Shown here in pieces: positions 8,612 through 15,939 of a stretch of 64,000 bases of DNA. The first letter of the stretch is position 1, and each line of letters starts with the position of its first letter. The translations under genes and the position numbers were made by a program. The DNA comes from an uncultured Eubacteriales bacterium (GTDB lineage Bacteria; Bacillota; Clostridia; Oscillospirales; Acutalibacteraceae): contig CAKTFN010000006.1 in assembly GCA_934561055.1 (NCBI GenBank), positions 62,001 through 126,000 of the forward strand, in the 5' to 3' direction. Under the pieces are notes generated by a model. It made no database searches. It saw nothing but the letters and a program-made list of their open reading frames with translations, and was not told where the DNA came from.

Positions 8612-9139
8612 TCAGCGTCCGAGAGTCAACGTCACAAAAAACGGAGACAAAACGAACGACGCAAAATCCGCCGCAAGACCCGCATAAAGCGTGTGACGGG
8701 TATTCTTGATTCCGACGGCCGAATAGTAAACCGTAACGGCATAAAGGGTCGTGTCCGTTGAACCCATGAGAACCGAGGCAACCCGGCCAAGAAAAGAGTC
8801 AGGTCCATCGCTTTTGAGAACGGATTCAAAAAGCGAAAGCGAACCTCCGCCGGAAATCGGACTGAGAAGCGCCATCGGTACGGTTTCTTCGGGAACGCCG
8901 AGAAGCGACGCAAGCGGTGAAAACGCTTTTGCAATCATTTCCATTGCGCCGCTTTCTTTGAGCATCGTCACCGCAACGACAAGACCGGTAATCGTCGGAA
9001 GAAGGTCATAAACCGTAAGAAGTCCTTTTTTTGCCCCTTGCATGAAGCAATCAAAAACCTTCACCTTTTTGAAAAGGCCGAATCCGACAATCAAAACAAC
9101 CGTCAGCGGAAGAACCCAATATCCGATAATATCCGTCAT
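8612..9139 (-). CDS. spmB: Spore maturation protein B (SpmB)
   Basis: A 175-residue multi-pass membrane protein of the nucleoside-recognition (Gate) superfamily. SpmA and SpmB are needed for spore core dehydration in Bacillus and Clostridium. Family-typical stretches include LPTITGLVVAVTMLKESGAM, SPISGGGSLSLFE and STDTTLYAVTVYYSAVGI. Its ATG overlaps the spmA stop codon (ATGA), so the two are translationally coupled. No clear terminator was seen after it. Confidence 0.92.
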   Translation of the reverse strand: MTDIIGYWVLPLTVVLIVGFGLFKKVKVFDCFMQGAKKGLLTVYDLLPTITGLVVAVTMLKESGAMEMIAKAFSPLASLLGVPEETVPMALLSPISGGGSLSLFESVLKSDGPDSFLGRVASVLMGSTDTTLYAVTVYYSAVGIKNTRHTLYAGLAADFASFVLSPFFVTLTLGR

Positions 9140-9723
9140 TTTTTTCTTTTCCCCAATCTGTTTCCGAGTTTTGCAAAAAAGACCGCAACAAAAAGAGCGC
9201 AGGCGGAAGTTAAAATCGAAGCCGGCATAATCGCCATCGGACTTTGCGAACCGTACTGGCCGCGAAGTGTTGCAACCGTTGTCGGAATAACGTGCATTGC
9301 GGCGGTATTCATCACAACGAAAACAACCATTTCATCGCTTGCCCTGTTCGTATCCTCATTGACGAGCTGAAGCCGTCTCATCGCTTCAAGTCCGAGCGGA
9401 GTTGCGGCGTTTCCGAGACCGAGAATATTCGCCGTGATATTCATGGAAATCGCTTCAAGCGCATATTCGTTTTTTCTGAGCTTCGGAAAAATGAGCCGCA
9501 TCACGGGGGAAAGCAGCTTTGAAAAAGCGGCGGTCACCCCGGACTTTTCGGCAATCTCCATTATTCCGCCCCAAAGGCAAAGCATTGAAACAAGGCGAAG
9601 AAGGAGCGAAACGGCGTCTTGTCCGCCCTGAATAACCGCCTTTGAAAGCGCACTCATGTTTCCGGTCACGACGCTCGCAAAGAACGCAAAAAGAACCATC
9701 ACCGGCCAAACATAGTTCATCAT
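9136..9723 (-). CDS. spmA: Spore maturation protein A (SpmA)
   Basis: A 195-residue integral membrane protein, partner of SpmB in spore core dehydration. Recognisable elements are the Gate-domain segment GGIMEIAEKSGVTAAFSKLLSPVMRL cut into SGVTAAFSKLLSPV, NITANILGLGNAATPLGLEAM and a C-terminal VIPTTVATLRGQYGS. Two ATG codons lie in tandem at 9723 and 9720; the site GGTGAT is 6 bases before the first. That ribosome site lies in the 3' arm of a hairpin (9732-9768), which may limit its translation. Confidence 0.92.
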   Translation of the reverse strand: MMNYVWPVMVLFAFFASVVTGNMSALSKAVIQGGQDAVSLLLRLVSMLCLWGGIMEIAEKSGVTAAFSKLLSPVMRLIFPKLRKNEYALEAISMNITANILGLGNAATPLGLEAMRRLQLVNEDTNRASDEMVVFVVMNTAAMHVIPTTVATLRGQYGSQSPMAIMPASILTSACALFVAVFFAKLGNRLGKRKK

Positions 9724-9731
9724 AAAAAATC

Positions 9732-9768
9732 ACCGACCTTTTTTCAATTAATATGAAAAAGGGTCGGT
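9732..9768 (-). terminator. Hairpin with T-run between the YbaK-like gene and spmA, overlapping the spmA ribosome site
   Basis: On the minus strand ACCGACCC plus T-run, a short loop, then A-run plus GGTCGGT form a stem (9762-9768 with 9732-9738, extended by T/A pairing), followed by GATTTTTT and the spmA ATG. It looks like an intrinsic terminator for the upstream gene but also covers the spmA Shine-Dalgarno. Confidence 0.6.
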
Positions 9769-9777
9769 AATTATGTT

Positions 9778-10275
9778 TCAGCAGTCAATATAATAAACGT
9801 CGTTTCCGTAATGCTTGATGAACTTCAAAAGGTCGCTGAATTTTATCCAGACGAAGGAAGTGCAGTCATTCGGATGAAAGCCGACAAAACCGTCAACTTT
9901 TTTAAGTTCGCTGTCAAAAACAAGGTTTACGTCATGGTCTTCATCGTTGATGATTCCGAAGGGAGAAACCGCTCCGGGCTTAAGTCCGAGGTGTTTCATC
10001 AGCCTTTCGTCCGATCCGAAGCTCAGCCTTGAACAACCGAGCTGGGAACGAATTGTGCTTTGAATGTCCGGATGCTTGTTTTTGAGCATCGAAACAACGT
10101 AATGCGTTTTTCCGTTTGCGTTGCGAAGAAAAAGATTTTTGCAAACCTCGCCGTCTGTAAAAATTCCGAGAGCATCCATTTCTTCAATCGTGTGAACTTC
10201 TTCGTGGTCAATGGCTTTATATTCGATTCCGAGTTCATCAAGTGCGGCATATACTTTTTCTTTTTCCGTCATCAT
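9778..10275 (-). CDS. YbaK/ProX-family aminoacyl-tRNA deacylase (prolyl-tRNA synthetase associated domain)
   Basis: A 165-residue stand-alone editing domain that hydrolyses mischarged tRNA, such as Ala-tRNA(Pro) in the ProXp-ala group. Typical features are LGIEYKAIDHEEVHTIEEM, CKNLFLRNANGKTHYVVSML with the conserved lysine, and LGLKPGAVSPFGIIND. Its first ATG (10275) overlaps the stop of the preceding gene (ATGA) and AGGAGG precedes it by 5 bases, so translation is probably coupled. Which mischarged tRNA it edits cannot be told from the sequence. Confidence 0.85.
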   Translation of the reverse strand: MMTEKEKVYAALDELGIEYKAIDHEEVHTIEEMDALGIFTDGEVCKNLFLRNANGKTHYVVSMLKNKHPDIQSTIRSQLGCSRLSFGSDERLMKHLGLKPGAVSPFGIINDEDHDVNLVFDSELKKVDGFVGFHPNDCTSFVWIKFSDLLKFIKHYGNDVYYIDC

Positions 10276-11432
10276 GAAGCCCTCCTGTATGTTGTGATGT
10301 CTCCGTTTTCGACGTTTTTAAGGGTAAGCGTGTCTCCGGCAACGGAAAATTCATACGAATCGATAACCGTTTTTCCGTAGATTGAAAAATTGACCGTCAC
10401 CTTTCCGCCGGATACGGAATATGTTCCGGAGTAAGTTCCGTTTATCGGCATATTGATTACGGGAACGGTAAAATTGACATAAGTCACGTCAACCGAACCG
10501 CCCTGCTTGAAGTCAAAACCGCTCATGTTTGCACCGTCCGTCCATTTTCCGATGAGATCGGATGCAGTGCTCGAAGTATTATAACCCGCTCCGCCTCTGA
10601 CAAGAAGAGTTGTTTCTCCGCTGTTTTCGGTGAGGCTCATCGTGTTTCCGGAAATCGAATATGTCAGTTCCTGAGTAACCTTCTTTTCATTCATCATGAA
10701 CTGAACGGTGAGCTTATTGTCGTTCGTCATATAGATTCCCTTGTATGTTCCGTTGAGGACACCGGAGGAAACACTGCTCATTTCTCCCTGATTGAAGCTG
10801 ATGTCAACGGTTGAATCGCTGTTGAAGCCGTATTTGATGCTTGCGTCGCCGTTTTCCCACGCTCCGACAATTTCACCTCCGCTGATTGTCTGAGCCGGCG
10901 GAGTTGTTGTTGAAGCGGTTGTTTTTTCCTCCTTTTTCACAAAGGCATAAGTTGAAACGTCGCCGTCCTTCGTGTTTTTGAGTGTGAGTTCATTGCCCGG
11001 AACAACGGTCGCTTCAAAGGTTTTGCTGATTGTTCTTGCATAGATTGAAAACTTGACCGTCACGGTGTTCCCGCTCACGGTGTAAGTTCCGTTCGCCGTT
11101 CCGTTGATCGGAAGGTCAATGACGGGAACGGTGAGATTAACGTATGTTACGGTTACCGTTCCGTCGGAAAAGAATTCATATCCGCTCATCTGTGCGCTGT
11201 CCATCCATTTTCCGACGAGCATTTCGCTGAGTGTCGGTGCGACGGTTGTGCTTTCGGTCGGAAGAGAAGTCGTGGAAACGTCGGAATCGGAGACGGAAGC
11301 GGACGGATTAACCGTAACAGCGCCGGGATCCTTCTTTTTGTTGTGAGAAACGCTGACTCCGATAATCACGGAAAGGCAGATAACAAGGGTTGCGGAAATC
11401 ACGGCAATGATGATCTTTGTGCTTTTTGTCAT
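10272..11432 (-). CDS. Membrane-anchored protein with three lipocalin-like repeats
   Basis: A 386-residue protein with an N-terminal membrane segment (IIIAVISATLVICLSVIIGV) and a Ser/Thr-rich stalk. Three domains of about 95 residues follow, each beginning with a (V/I)G(K/A)W motif and showing a G(T/Y)..V pattern of beta strands (GKWMDSAQMSGYEF, GAWENGDASIKYGF, GKWTDGANMSGFDF). The first and third are closely alike; the middle one is divergent. The pattern resembles lipocalin-like/DUF5640-type domains of clostridial envelope proteins. The start ATG follows GGAGG. It overlaps the deacylase gene by 4 bases. Function is unknown. Confidence 0.65.
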   Translation of the reverse strand: MTKSTKIIIAVISATLVICLSVIIGVSVSHNKKKDPGAVTVNPSASVSDSDVSTTSLPTESTTVAPTLSEMLVGKWMDSAQMSGYEFFSDGTVTVTYVNLTVPVIDLPINGTANGTYTVSGNTVTVKFSIYARTISKTFEATVVPGNELTLKNTKDGDVSTYAFVKKEEKTTASTTTPPAQTISGGEIVGAWENGDASIKYGFNSDSTVDISFNQGEMSSVSSGVLNGTYKGIYMTNDNKLTVQFMMNEKKVTQELTYSISGNTMSLTENSGETTLLVRGGAGYNTSSTASDLIGKWTDGANMSGFDFKQGGSVDVTYVNFTVPVINMPINGTYSGTYSVSGGKVTVNFSIYGKTVIDSYEFSVAGDTLTLKNVENGDITTYRRAS

Positions 11433-11454
11433 TTTCTTTTCCTCCGATCAAAAA

Positions 11455-11491
11455 TTTGAAAAACGGACCGAGCCGATTCCGACCCGGTCCG
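11455..11491 (-). terminator. Intrinsic terminator after the lipocalin-like lipoprotein
   Basis: CGGTCCG (11485-11491) pairs with CGGACCG (11464-11470), followed on the minus strand by five T. Confidence 0.65.
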
Positions 11492-11519
11492 AAAACGAAT
11501 GTTTTGCTTTTGCTTTGAA

Positions 11520-11972
11520 TTATGCGGCTGCCGAAGAGTCACTTGCCGAAGAATCGGAAGCGGGAGCCGAGCTTGTTGTTGTTCCGTTGTCCGCAACGAA
11601 GGAGTAAACCTTGCCGCTTTCAACGGATGTAAGGGTAAGGACATCCTTTGAAATGTCGGTAATTACATATTCAAGCTTAACCGAAATGACAAAGTTGAAG
11701 TTGAGAGTAAGGTGATATTCCTTAGTCGCTTCATCCTTGACGATTGTGTAAGTTCCTTCGCTGTCAACACTGAAAGCGGAAAGGGCGGAAGAAATTGCCG
11801 CTGCGTTACCGCTGATTTTGCAAACGCCGCCTTCTTTGAATTCAAGGCCGACAACGCCGGTTGAATCTTTCCAGGAACCGAGAATCTTTTTGTCCGGAGT
11901 GAGAGCACAAGCCGAGAAGCAGCAAACAACAACGGCAAGCACAAGCACAAGGGCAGTGATTTTTTTAGTCAT
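11520..11972 (-). CDS. Lipocalin-like lipoprotein
   Basis: A 150-residue predicted lipoprotein: Lys-rich start, hydrophobic core (ITALVLVLAVVVCCF) and a lipobox-like FSAC. One lipocalin-like domain follows (LGSWKDSTGVVGLEFKEGGV, GTYTIVKDEATKEYHLTL), related in pattern to the three-domain protein encoded just downstream, and it ends in a Ser/Ala/Asp-rich tail. The ATG follows GGAGG. A promoter lies about 115 bases upstream, leaving a structured leader. Role unknown; the neighbour suggests a common envelope function. Confidence 0.65.
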   Translation of the reverse strand: MTKKITALVLVLAVVVCCFSACALTPDKKILGSWKDSTGVVGLEFKEGGVCKISGNAAAISSALSAFSVDSEGTYTIVKDEATKEYHLTLNFNFVISVKLEYVITDISKDVLTLTSVESGKVYSFVADNGTTTSSAPASDSSASDSSAAA

Positions 11973-12080
11973 GATAATAACCTCCGTTTAATGAACCGGG
12001 AAAACATTCACACCCCCGGTTTTTATGTAACCGCCAAAAATCGGCGGCAGAGTTTGCCGTGCAATCATTTTGCTTCGGCG
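11973..12080 (-). other. Structured leader of the lipoprotein mRNA (three possible hairpins)
   Basis: Between the promoter and the start codon the minus strand can form CGGCA/TGCCG, an overlapping CCGCC/GGCGG hairpin, and AACCGGG/CCCGGTT. No known riboswitch family was recognised. Confidence 0.35.
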
Positions 12081-12085
12081 AAAGT

Positions 12086-12114
12086 ATTATACAACATAAA
12101 AACCGATTTGTAAA
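12086..12114 (-). promoter_or_regulatory. Promoter of the lipoprotein gene
   Basis: TTTACA (12109-12114), 17 bases, TATAAT (12086-12091) on the minus strand. Confidence 0.7.
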
Positions 12115-12130
12115 GAGAAAAAACAATTGT

Positions 12131-13921
12131 TTAACTTTTTCGGGGAAGCGCGCTTTCGAGAGCCGAAAGGTTGTGTTCCATGAGTGAAAGATAGGTTTCT
12201 CCGTTTTTGAAGTCATCGGAGGAAATAACGTGGCAGGAATAAAGCGTCATAACCTTTGCGCCGGTGCTCTCCGAAATTGATTTTGCAACCGAGCCCGTGC
12301 TGAGATCAACCTTGAAAACAACCGGAATTTTTTCTTCTTTAATCTTTTGTGAAAGGAAGGCAATCGTTGAAGGGTTTGCGTCGCTTTGAGCCGAGCAGCC
12401 GGGAAAAGCCGCAAAAAATTTCAGCGAATATTCGTCGGCAAGATACTTAAACGGAAAACGGTCTCCGACAACAAAATGACAGCCGTTCGCTTCCTTTGAA
12501 AAGGCTTCAAATTCTTCGTCGAGCTTTGAGAGCTTTGAAAGATACTCCGTTGTTCGCCTTTCATAAGCTTCACGGTGTTCTTCGTCACGGCTGCAAAGTG
12601 CGGCGGAAATTGCCTTCACGATTTTTTCTGCGTTCTTCACAGACGTCCAAACGTGTTCGTCATACTCCTCTTCCTCGCTGTCATGCTCCTCCTCAATCTC
12701 CATACCCTCAAGCGTTTCCTCTTTGAGATTTTCGGTCACGTCCATCATCCGGACAACCGAGATTTTTTCGGTGTCAATCGAAGAAAGCATCGACTTCACC
12801 CATTCGTCGCTTTCACCGCCGCCATAAACAAAAACGTCGCATTGCTCAATTTTCATAATATCCGAGGCGGTCGGCTCAAAGGTATGGCTTTCTTCACCCG
12901 GCGCAAGAAGCATTGTTACCTCTGCGTCATCGCCGGCAATCTGCCTTGCAAAATCATACGGCGCAAACGTTGCCGCAACAACGCTTACCTTTTCTTTTTT
13001 ATAAACATTAACCGTACCCGTGAGCGGAACGGCGAAAAGAACCGCCGCCGAAACAACGGCAATCAAAACGGCAAAAACTTTTTTTCCGCCGACTTTTAAG
13101 TGTGACGAATTGAAAACGGCACGAAGAAGCGAAAAAACGGCAAGCGCAAAAATATTCACGCACACAACGCTCGCTCCCGTCGGAGCTTCAAAACGAATTG
13201 AAACGAGAAGTCCCGAAATGAAGCAGACAACCGAAACCGCCGCACTTGAAACAATAACGCTTTTATAACTTTTGCAAATACGCATTGACGTAATCGCCGG
13301 AAAAATGATAAGACTCGAAATGAGCAGGGCGCCCATCATTCTCATTCCGATTACTATCGTCACCGCCGTAAGTGCGGCAATAAGCATATTATACGCTCCA
13401 ACCTTTGTTCCGGTTGCTTTTGAAAAGCTTTCATCGAATGTCACGGCAAAAATTTCGTTGTAAAAAACGAGATAAAGAACAAGAACCGCAACACTCAAAA
13501 CAACGCTCAACGCAACGTCGGCGTTGCTCATTGTGAGTATGCTTCCGAACATATAATTATAGATATCAACGTTCATTCCCGTTGTAAGCGACGTTACCAT
13601 TACACCGACGGCGAGAGCGCCGGTTGAAATGAGAGCGATTGCGGCATCACCCTTAATTTTTCCGTTTTCGCTCATTCTTAAAAGAAGAAACGCCGCAATG
13701 ACAACAATCGGAAGCGAAAAATAAAGCGGAGCGATATTTGCGGCGCAGGCAATTGCAAGCGCTCCGAAGCCGACGTGAGAAAGTCCGTCGCCGATCATTG
13801 AAAAGCGTTTCAAAACAAGGCTGACGCCGAGAAGTGCGGCGCAAAGCGAAATCAGAACGCCCGCAACGAGCGCACGCTGTAAAAACGGCTGAGTCAAAAT
13901 CAGATTAATCGCTTCGGGCAT
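12131..13921 (-). CDS. Zinc ABC transporter: ZnuB-type permease fused to ZnuA-type binding protein
   Basis: A 596-residue fusion. Residues 1-275 are a ZnuB/MntB permease (LVLKRFSMIGDGLSHVGFG, multiple membrane spans). Residues 279-300 form one more hydrophobic segment that looks like a former signal peptide (KKVFAVLIAVVSAAVLFAV). Residues 310-596 are a cluster A-I metal-binding protein: VVAATFAPYDFARQI, GEESHTFEPT with H346, an acidic/His loop (near 402-423), DRFPFKY, and FPGCSAQSDAN. The usual third histidine appears replaced in the DRFPF segment, as in some clostridial homologues. ATG 13921 follows GGAGGTGAG and overlaps znuC by 17 bases. Zinc specificity is inferred from the zur neighbour. 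Confidence 0.88.
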   Translation of the reverse strand: MPEAINLILTQPFLQRALVAGVLISLCAALLGVSLVLKRFSMIGDGLSHVGFGALAIACAANIAPLYFSLPIVVIAAFLLLRMSENGKIKGDAAIALISTGALAVGVMVTSLTTGMNVDIYNYMFGSILTMSNADVALSVVLSVAVLVLYLVFYNEIFAVTFDESFSKATGTKVGAYNMLIAALTAVTIVIGMRMMGALLISSLIIFPAITSMRICKSYKSVIVSSAAVSVVCFISGLLVSIRFEAPTGASVVCVNIFALAVFSLLRAVFNSSHLKVGGKKVFAVLIAVVSAAVLFAVPLTGTVNVYKKEKVSVVAATFAPYDFARQIAGDDAEVTMLLAPGEESHTFEPTASDIMKIEQCDVFVYGGGESDEWVKSMLSSIDTEKISVVRMMDVTENLKEETLEGMEIEEEHDSEEEEYDEHVWTSVKNAEKIVKAISAALCSRDEEHREAYERRTTEYLSKLSKLDEEFEAFSKEANGCHFVVGDRFPFKYLADEYSLKFFAAFPGCSAQSDANPSTIAFLSQKIKEEKIPVVFKVDLSTGSVAKSISESTGAKVMTLYSCHVISSDDFKNGETYLSLMEHNLSALESALPRKS

Positions 13922-14621
13922 TTTTCTCACCTCCGGAAAAAGCTTTGTAAACGTCGCTTTCAAGATATTCTTCAACCGTTCCGAAGAACGCACCGTCCTT
14001 TTTCATGTGAAGAATATGCGTTGCATAATTCAGCGACGAATAAAGGTCATGGGACACCATGATAATCGTGATTTTAAATTCACGGTTGATTTTTTCGATT
14101 ATGCGGTAAAAATCGGCTGTTACAACCGGATCAAGGCCGGTCACCGGCTCGTCGAGCAAAAGGAGCTTTTTTGTTGCGCAAAGTGCCCTTGCAAGAAGAA
14201 CCCTTTGCTGTTGTCCGCCGGAAAGTTCACGGTAGCATTTGTCTTTGAGCGAAAGAATGTCAAGCTTTTCCATGTTCTCCCGAGCGAGATTTTTAAGTTC
14301 CTTTGAAAAGAAAATTCCTTTTTTGGAAGCGAGACAGCCCGAAAGAACAACCTCAAAAACAGAAGCCGGAAAATCCTTTTGAGCCGCACTTTGCTGAGGG
14401 AGATAGCCGATTTCACGCTTTTTGAGTCCGTCGCCCATATGAAGATGGCCGCTTTCGGTTTCAATGAGACCGAGCAGTGACTTGACGAGAGTACTTTTTC
14501 CGCTTCCGTTTTCTCCGACGATGCAAAGATAATCGCCTTTGTTCACTTCAAAATTCAAATTCTTCGCAACGGTATGGCTGTCATACCCGAGCGAAACGTT
14601 TTTGCAATCAATGAGAGCCAT
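13905..14621 (-). CDS. znuC: Zinc ABC transporter ATP-binding protein (ZnuC)
   Basis: A 238-residue ATPase of a metal-type ABC importer. Walker A is GENGSGKST, the Q-loop GYLPQQ, the signature LSGGQQQR, Walker B LLLLDEP and the switch histidine SHD. It energises the fused permease/binding protein encoded directly downstream. The ATG at 14621 is preferred over a GTG four codons earlier, because AAGAGG and AGGTGA lie just before it. It overlaps the zur gene by 14 bases, so the whole operon is translationally linked. Confidence 0.93.
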   Translation of the reverse strand: MALIDCKNVSLGYDSHTVAKNLNFEVNKGDYLCIVGENGSGKSTLVKSLLGLIETESGHLHMGDGLKKREIGYLPQQSAAQKDFPASVFEVVLSGCLASKKGIFFSKELKNLARENMEKLDILSLKDKCYRELSGGQQQRVLLARALCATKKLLLLDEPVTGLDPVVTADFYRIIEKINREFKITIIMVSHDLYSSLNYATHILHMKKDGAFFGTVEEYLESDVYKAFSGGEKNARSD

Positions 14622-15039
14622 TTTCCTCTTCACCTTTCATACATTCGGCGCAAAGACCGATGAGAACCGTTTTTTCGTTGTCAACCTTAAAGCCGTGGTT
14701 TTTCAAAAGATGTTCGTTTGCCTCTTTCATAAAATCGCAGCCGAGATGAACGAATTTTCCGCATTCTTTGCACCGTACATGGATATGCTCGCAACAGTGC
14801 TGAGGGTTTTCAACGAACTGAAAAACAACGCTTTTTTTGCCTTCTCTCGGAAAGCGGCGAACAATCCCCTCTTCAACGAGTGTTTCAACGTAACGATAGA
14901 CGGTTGTTTTTCCGACGGGCGTTCCCCTTTCGGAAAGCTTTTTTGAAATTTCGTCAATCGTAAGCCCGGTTTCGCAGTTTTCACGAAGGCAATCTATAAT
15001 ATCCGCACGCTGACGCGTTTTATATGTTGTTTTTTTCAT
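14608..15039 (-). CDS. zur: Fur-family regulator, Zur-like
   Basis: A 143-residue repressor, first gene of the zinc uptake operon. The DNA-binding half carries LTIDEISKKLSERG and VGKTTVYRYVETL. The sensor/structural half has HCCEHIHVRC (81-90), KEC (to 93) and CAEC (130-133), giving the four-Cys zinc site plus extra His/Cys ligands. The ATG follows GGAGG. Genomic context (znuC, znuB-A) and a perfect palindrome on its own promoter argue for zinc-responsive repression of the operon. Confidence 0.9.
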   Translation of the reverse strand: MKKTTYKTRQRADIIDCLRENCETGLTIDEISKKLSERGTPVGKTTVYRYVETLVEEGIVRRFPREGKKSVVFQFVENPQHCCEHIHVRCKECGKFVHLGCDFMKEANEHLLKNHGFKVDNEKTVLIGLCAECMKGEEENGSH

Positions 15040-15059
15040 AGCGAACCTCCAATATGAAA

Positions 15060-15076
15060 ATGAAATTCAATTTCAT
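15060..15076. promoter_or_regulatory. Probable Zur operator, perfect 8-1-8 palindrome
   Basis: ATGAAATT-C-AATTTCAT centred at 15068, placed just downstream of the -10 box of the zur promoter, at the same relative position as the operator upstream of the PerR-like gene. Confidence 0.8.
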
Positions 15077-15082
15077 ATTCAT

Positions 15083-15110
15083 ATTATATCCGCTTTTTGC
15101 GCTTTGTCAA
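15083..15110 (-). promoter_or_regulatory. Consensus promoter of the zur-znuC-znuBA operon
   Basis: TTGACA (15105-15110), 16 bases, TATAAT (15083-15088) on the minus strand; both hexamers are exact. Confidence 0.85.
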
Positions 15111-15235
15111 GCCAAAAGATTAATGACTGATTGAAAAATATGTTATGCATTTTGTTTTTATTATCTTCTGAGCAAAGCCGCTTTTTTCAATAATTCCCGG
15201 TGACCCTTCTGCCCTTGAAGCACTTCGCTTTTCGC

Positions 15236-15270
15236 AGAAAACAAAAGCCGCGCGGAGAACTCCGTGCGGC
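15236..15270 (-). terminator. Terminator of the V-type ATPase operon
   Basis: GC-rich inverted repeat (15247-15257 with 15260-15270, one mismatch) followed on the minus strand by TTTTGTTTTC. It lies directly after the subunit D gene. Confidence 0.75.
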
Positions 15271-15276
15271 GGTTCG

Positions 15277-15903
15277 TCAGGCATTTTTTGCCTTTTTGTC
15301 TTTTGTTTTCTTTGTGACTTTAAGACGTGAAAAATCTTCCCTTTCCTTTTCCTCAAGGGCGTCCGTAATGTATTTAACAGTGACCTCAAGGCGGGGAATC
15401 ATGATGTTTGAAAGCGCATTTGAACGTTTTTGGGTTTTCTTGACTGCGTCGGCAAGGCGGCAAACCGAATTTTCAATTTCCGCAAGTTCGGCAGTGAGAA
15501 CTTTAACCCGGCTGAAAAGGACGCACGCTTCGTCAAAGTCGGAATTTGTTTGATAAAAACCGAACGATGTTGCGTCAATATTCTTTTCAGTCGTTTCAAC
15601 GGTCGGAATTTCAACGCCCATGACGCTGCGATAATCAATTTTAAGGTCATCGCTGATTTCGATTGCGTCAGCAAAACGTGAACAATCACCGAGAGTGAGG
15701 CTTGCCTTCCTCAATGCGGCATATGCCTTTTCATAAACTTCGCCGATGTTCTCCTGAACATTCTTTGCCTCGTCGATGAGGTTCATCATCTCTCGGACAA
15801 GAATGTTACGCTTTCTGTCCATCAAGTCGTATCCGAGCCGGGCAAGCTCAAGGGACTTTTTCGTGCTCATTAAATTTGCTTTCGTCGGAAAGACCTGCGG
15901 CAT
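15277..15903 (-). CDS. ntpD: V-type ATPase subunit D
   Basis: A 208-residue central-stalk (rotor) subunit, long antiparallel coiled coil. The N-terminus (VFPTKANLMSTKKSLELARLGYDLMDRKRNIL) in pieces such as PTKANLMSTKKSL and GYDLMDRKRN is the family signature, and RRSNALSNIMIPRL-like KRSNALSNIMIPRL closes the C-terminal helix, followed by a Lys-rich tail. The ATG follows GAGGTGAG. It is the last gene of the operon. Confidence 0.95.
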   Translation of the reverse strand: MPQVFPTKANLMSTKKSLELARLGYDLMDRKRNILVREMMNLIDEAKNVQENIGEVYEKAYAALRKASLTLGDCSRFADAIEISDDLKIDYRSVMGVEIPTVETTEKNIDATSFGFYQTNSDFDEACVLFSRVKVLTAELAEIENSVCRLADAVKKTQKRSNALSNIMIPRLEVTVKYITDALEEKEREDFSRLKVTKKTKDKKAKNA

Positions 15904-15939
15904 TTGTTTCTCACCTCAATTAATTATTAAGCCGATAAT

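Noticed and set aside
12575..13099. Plus-strand frame of 174 codons
   Set aside because: Opposite strand of the permease/binding-protein fusion, which has full domain support.
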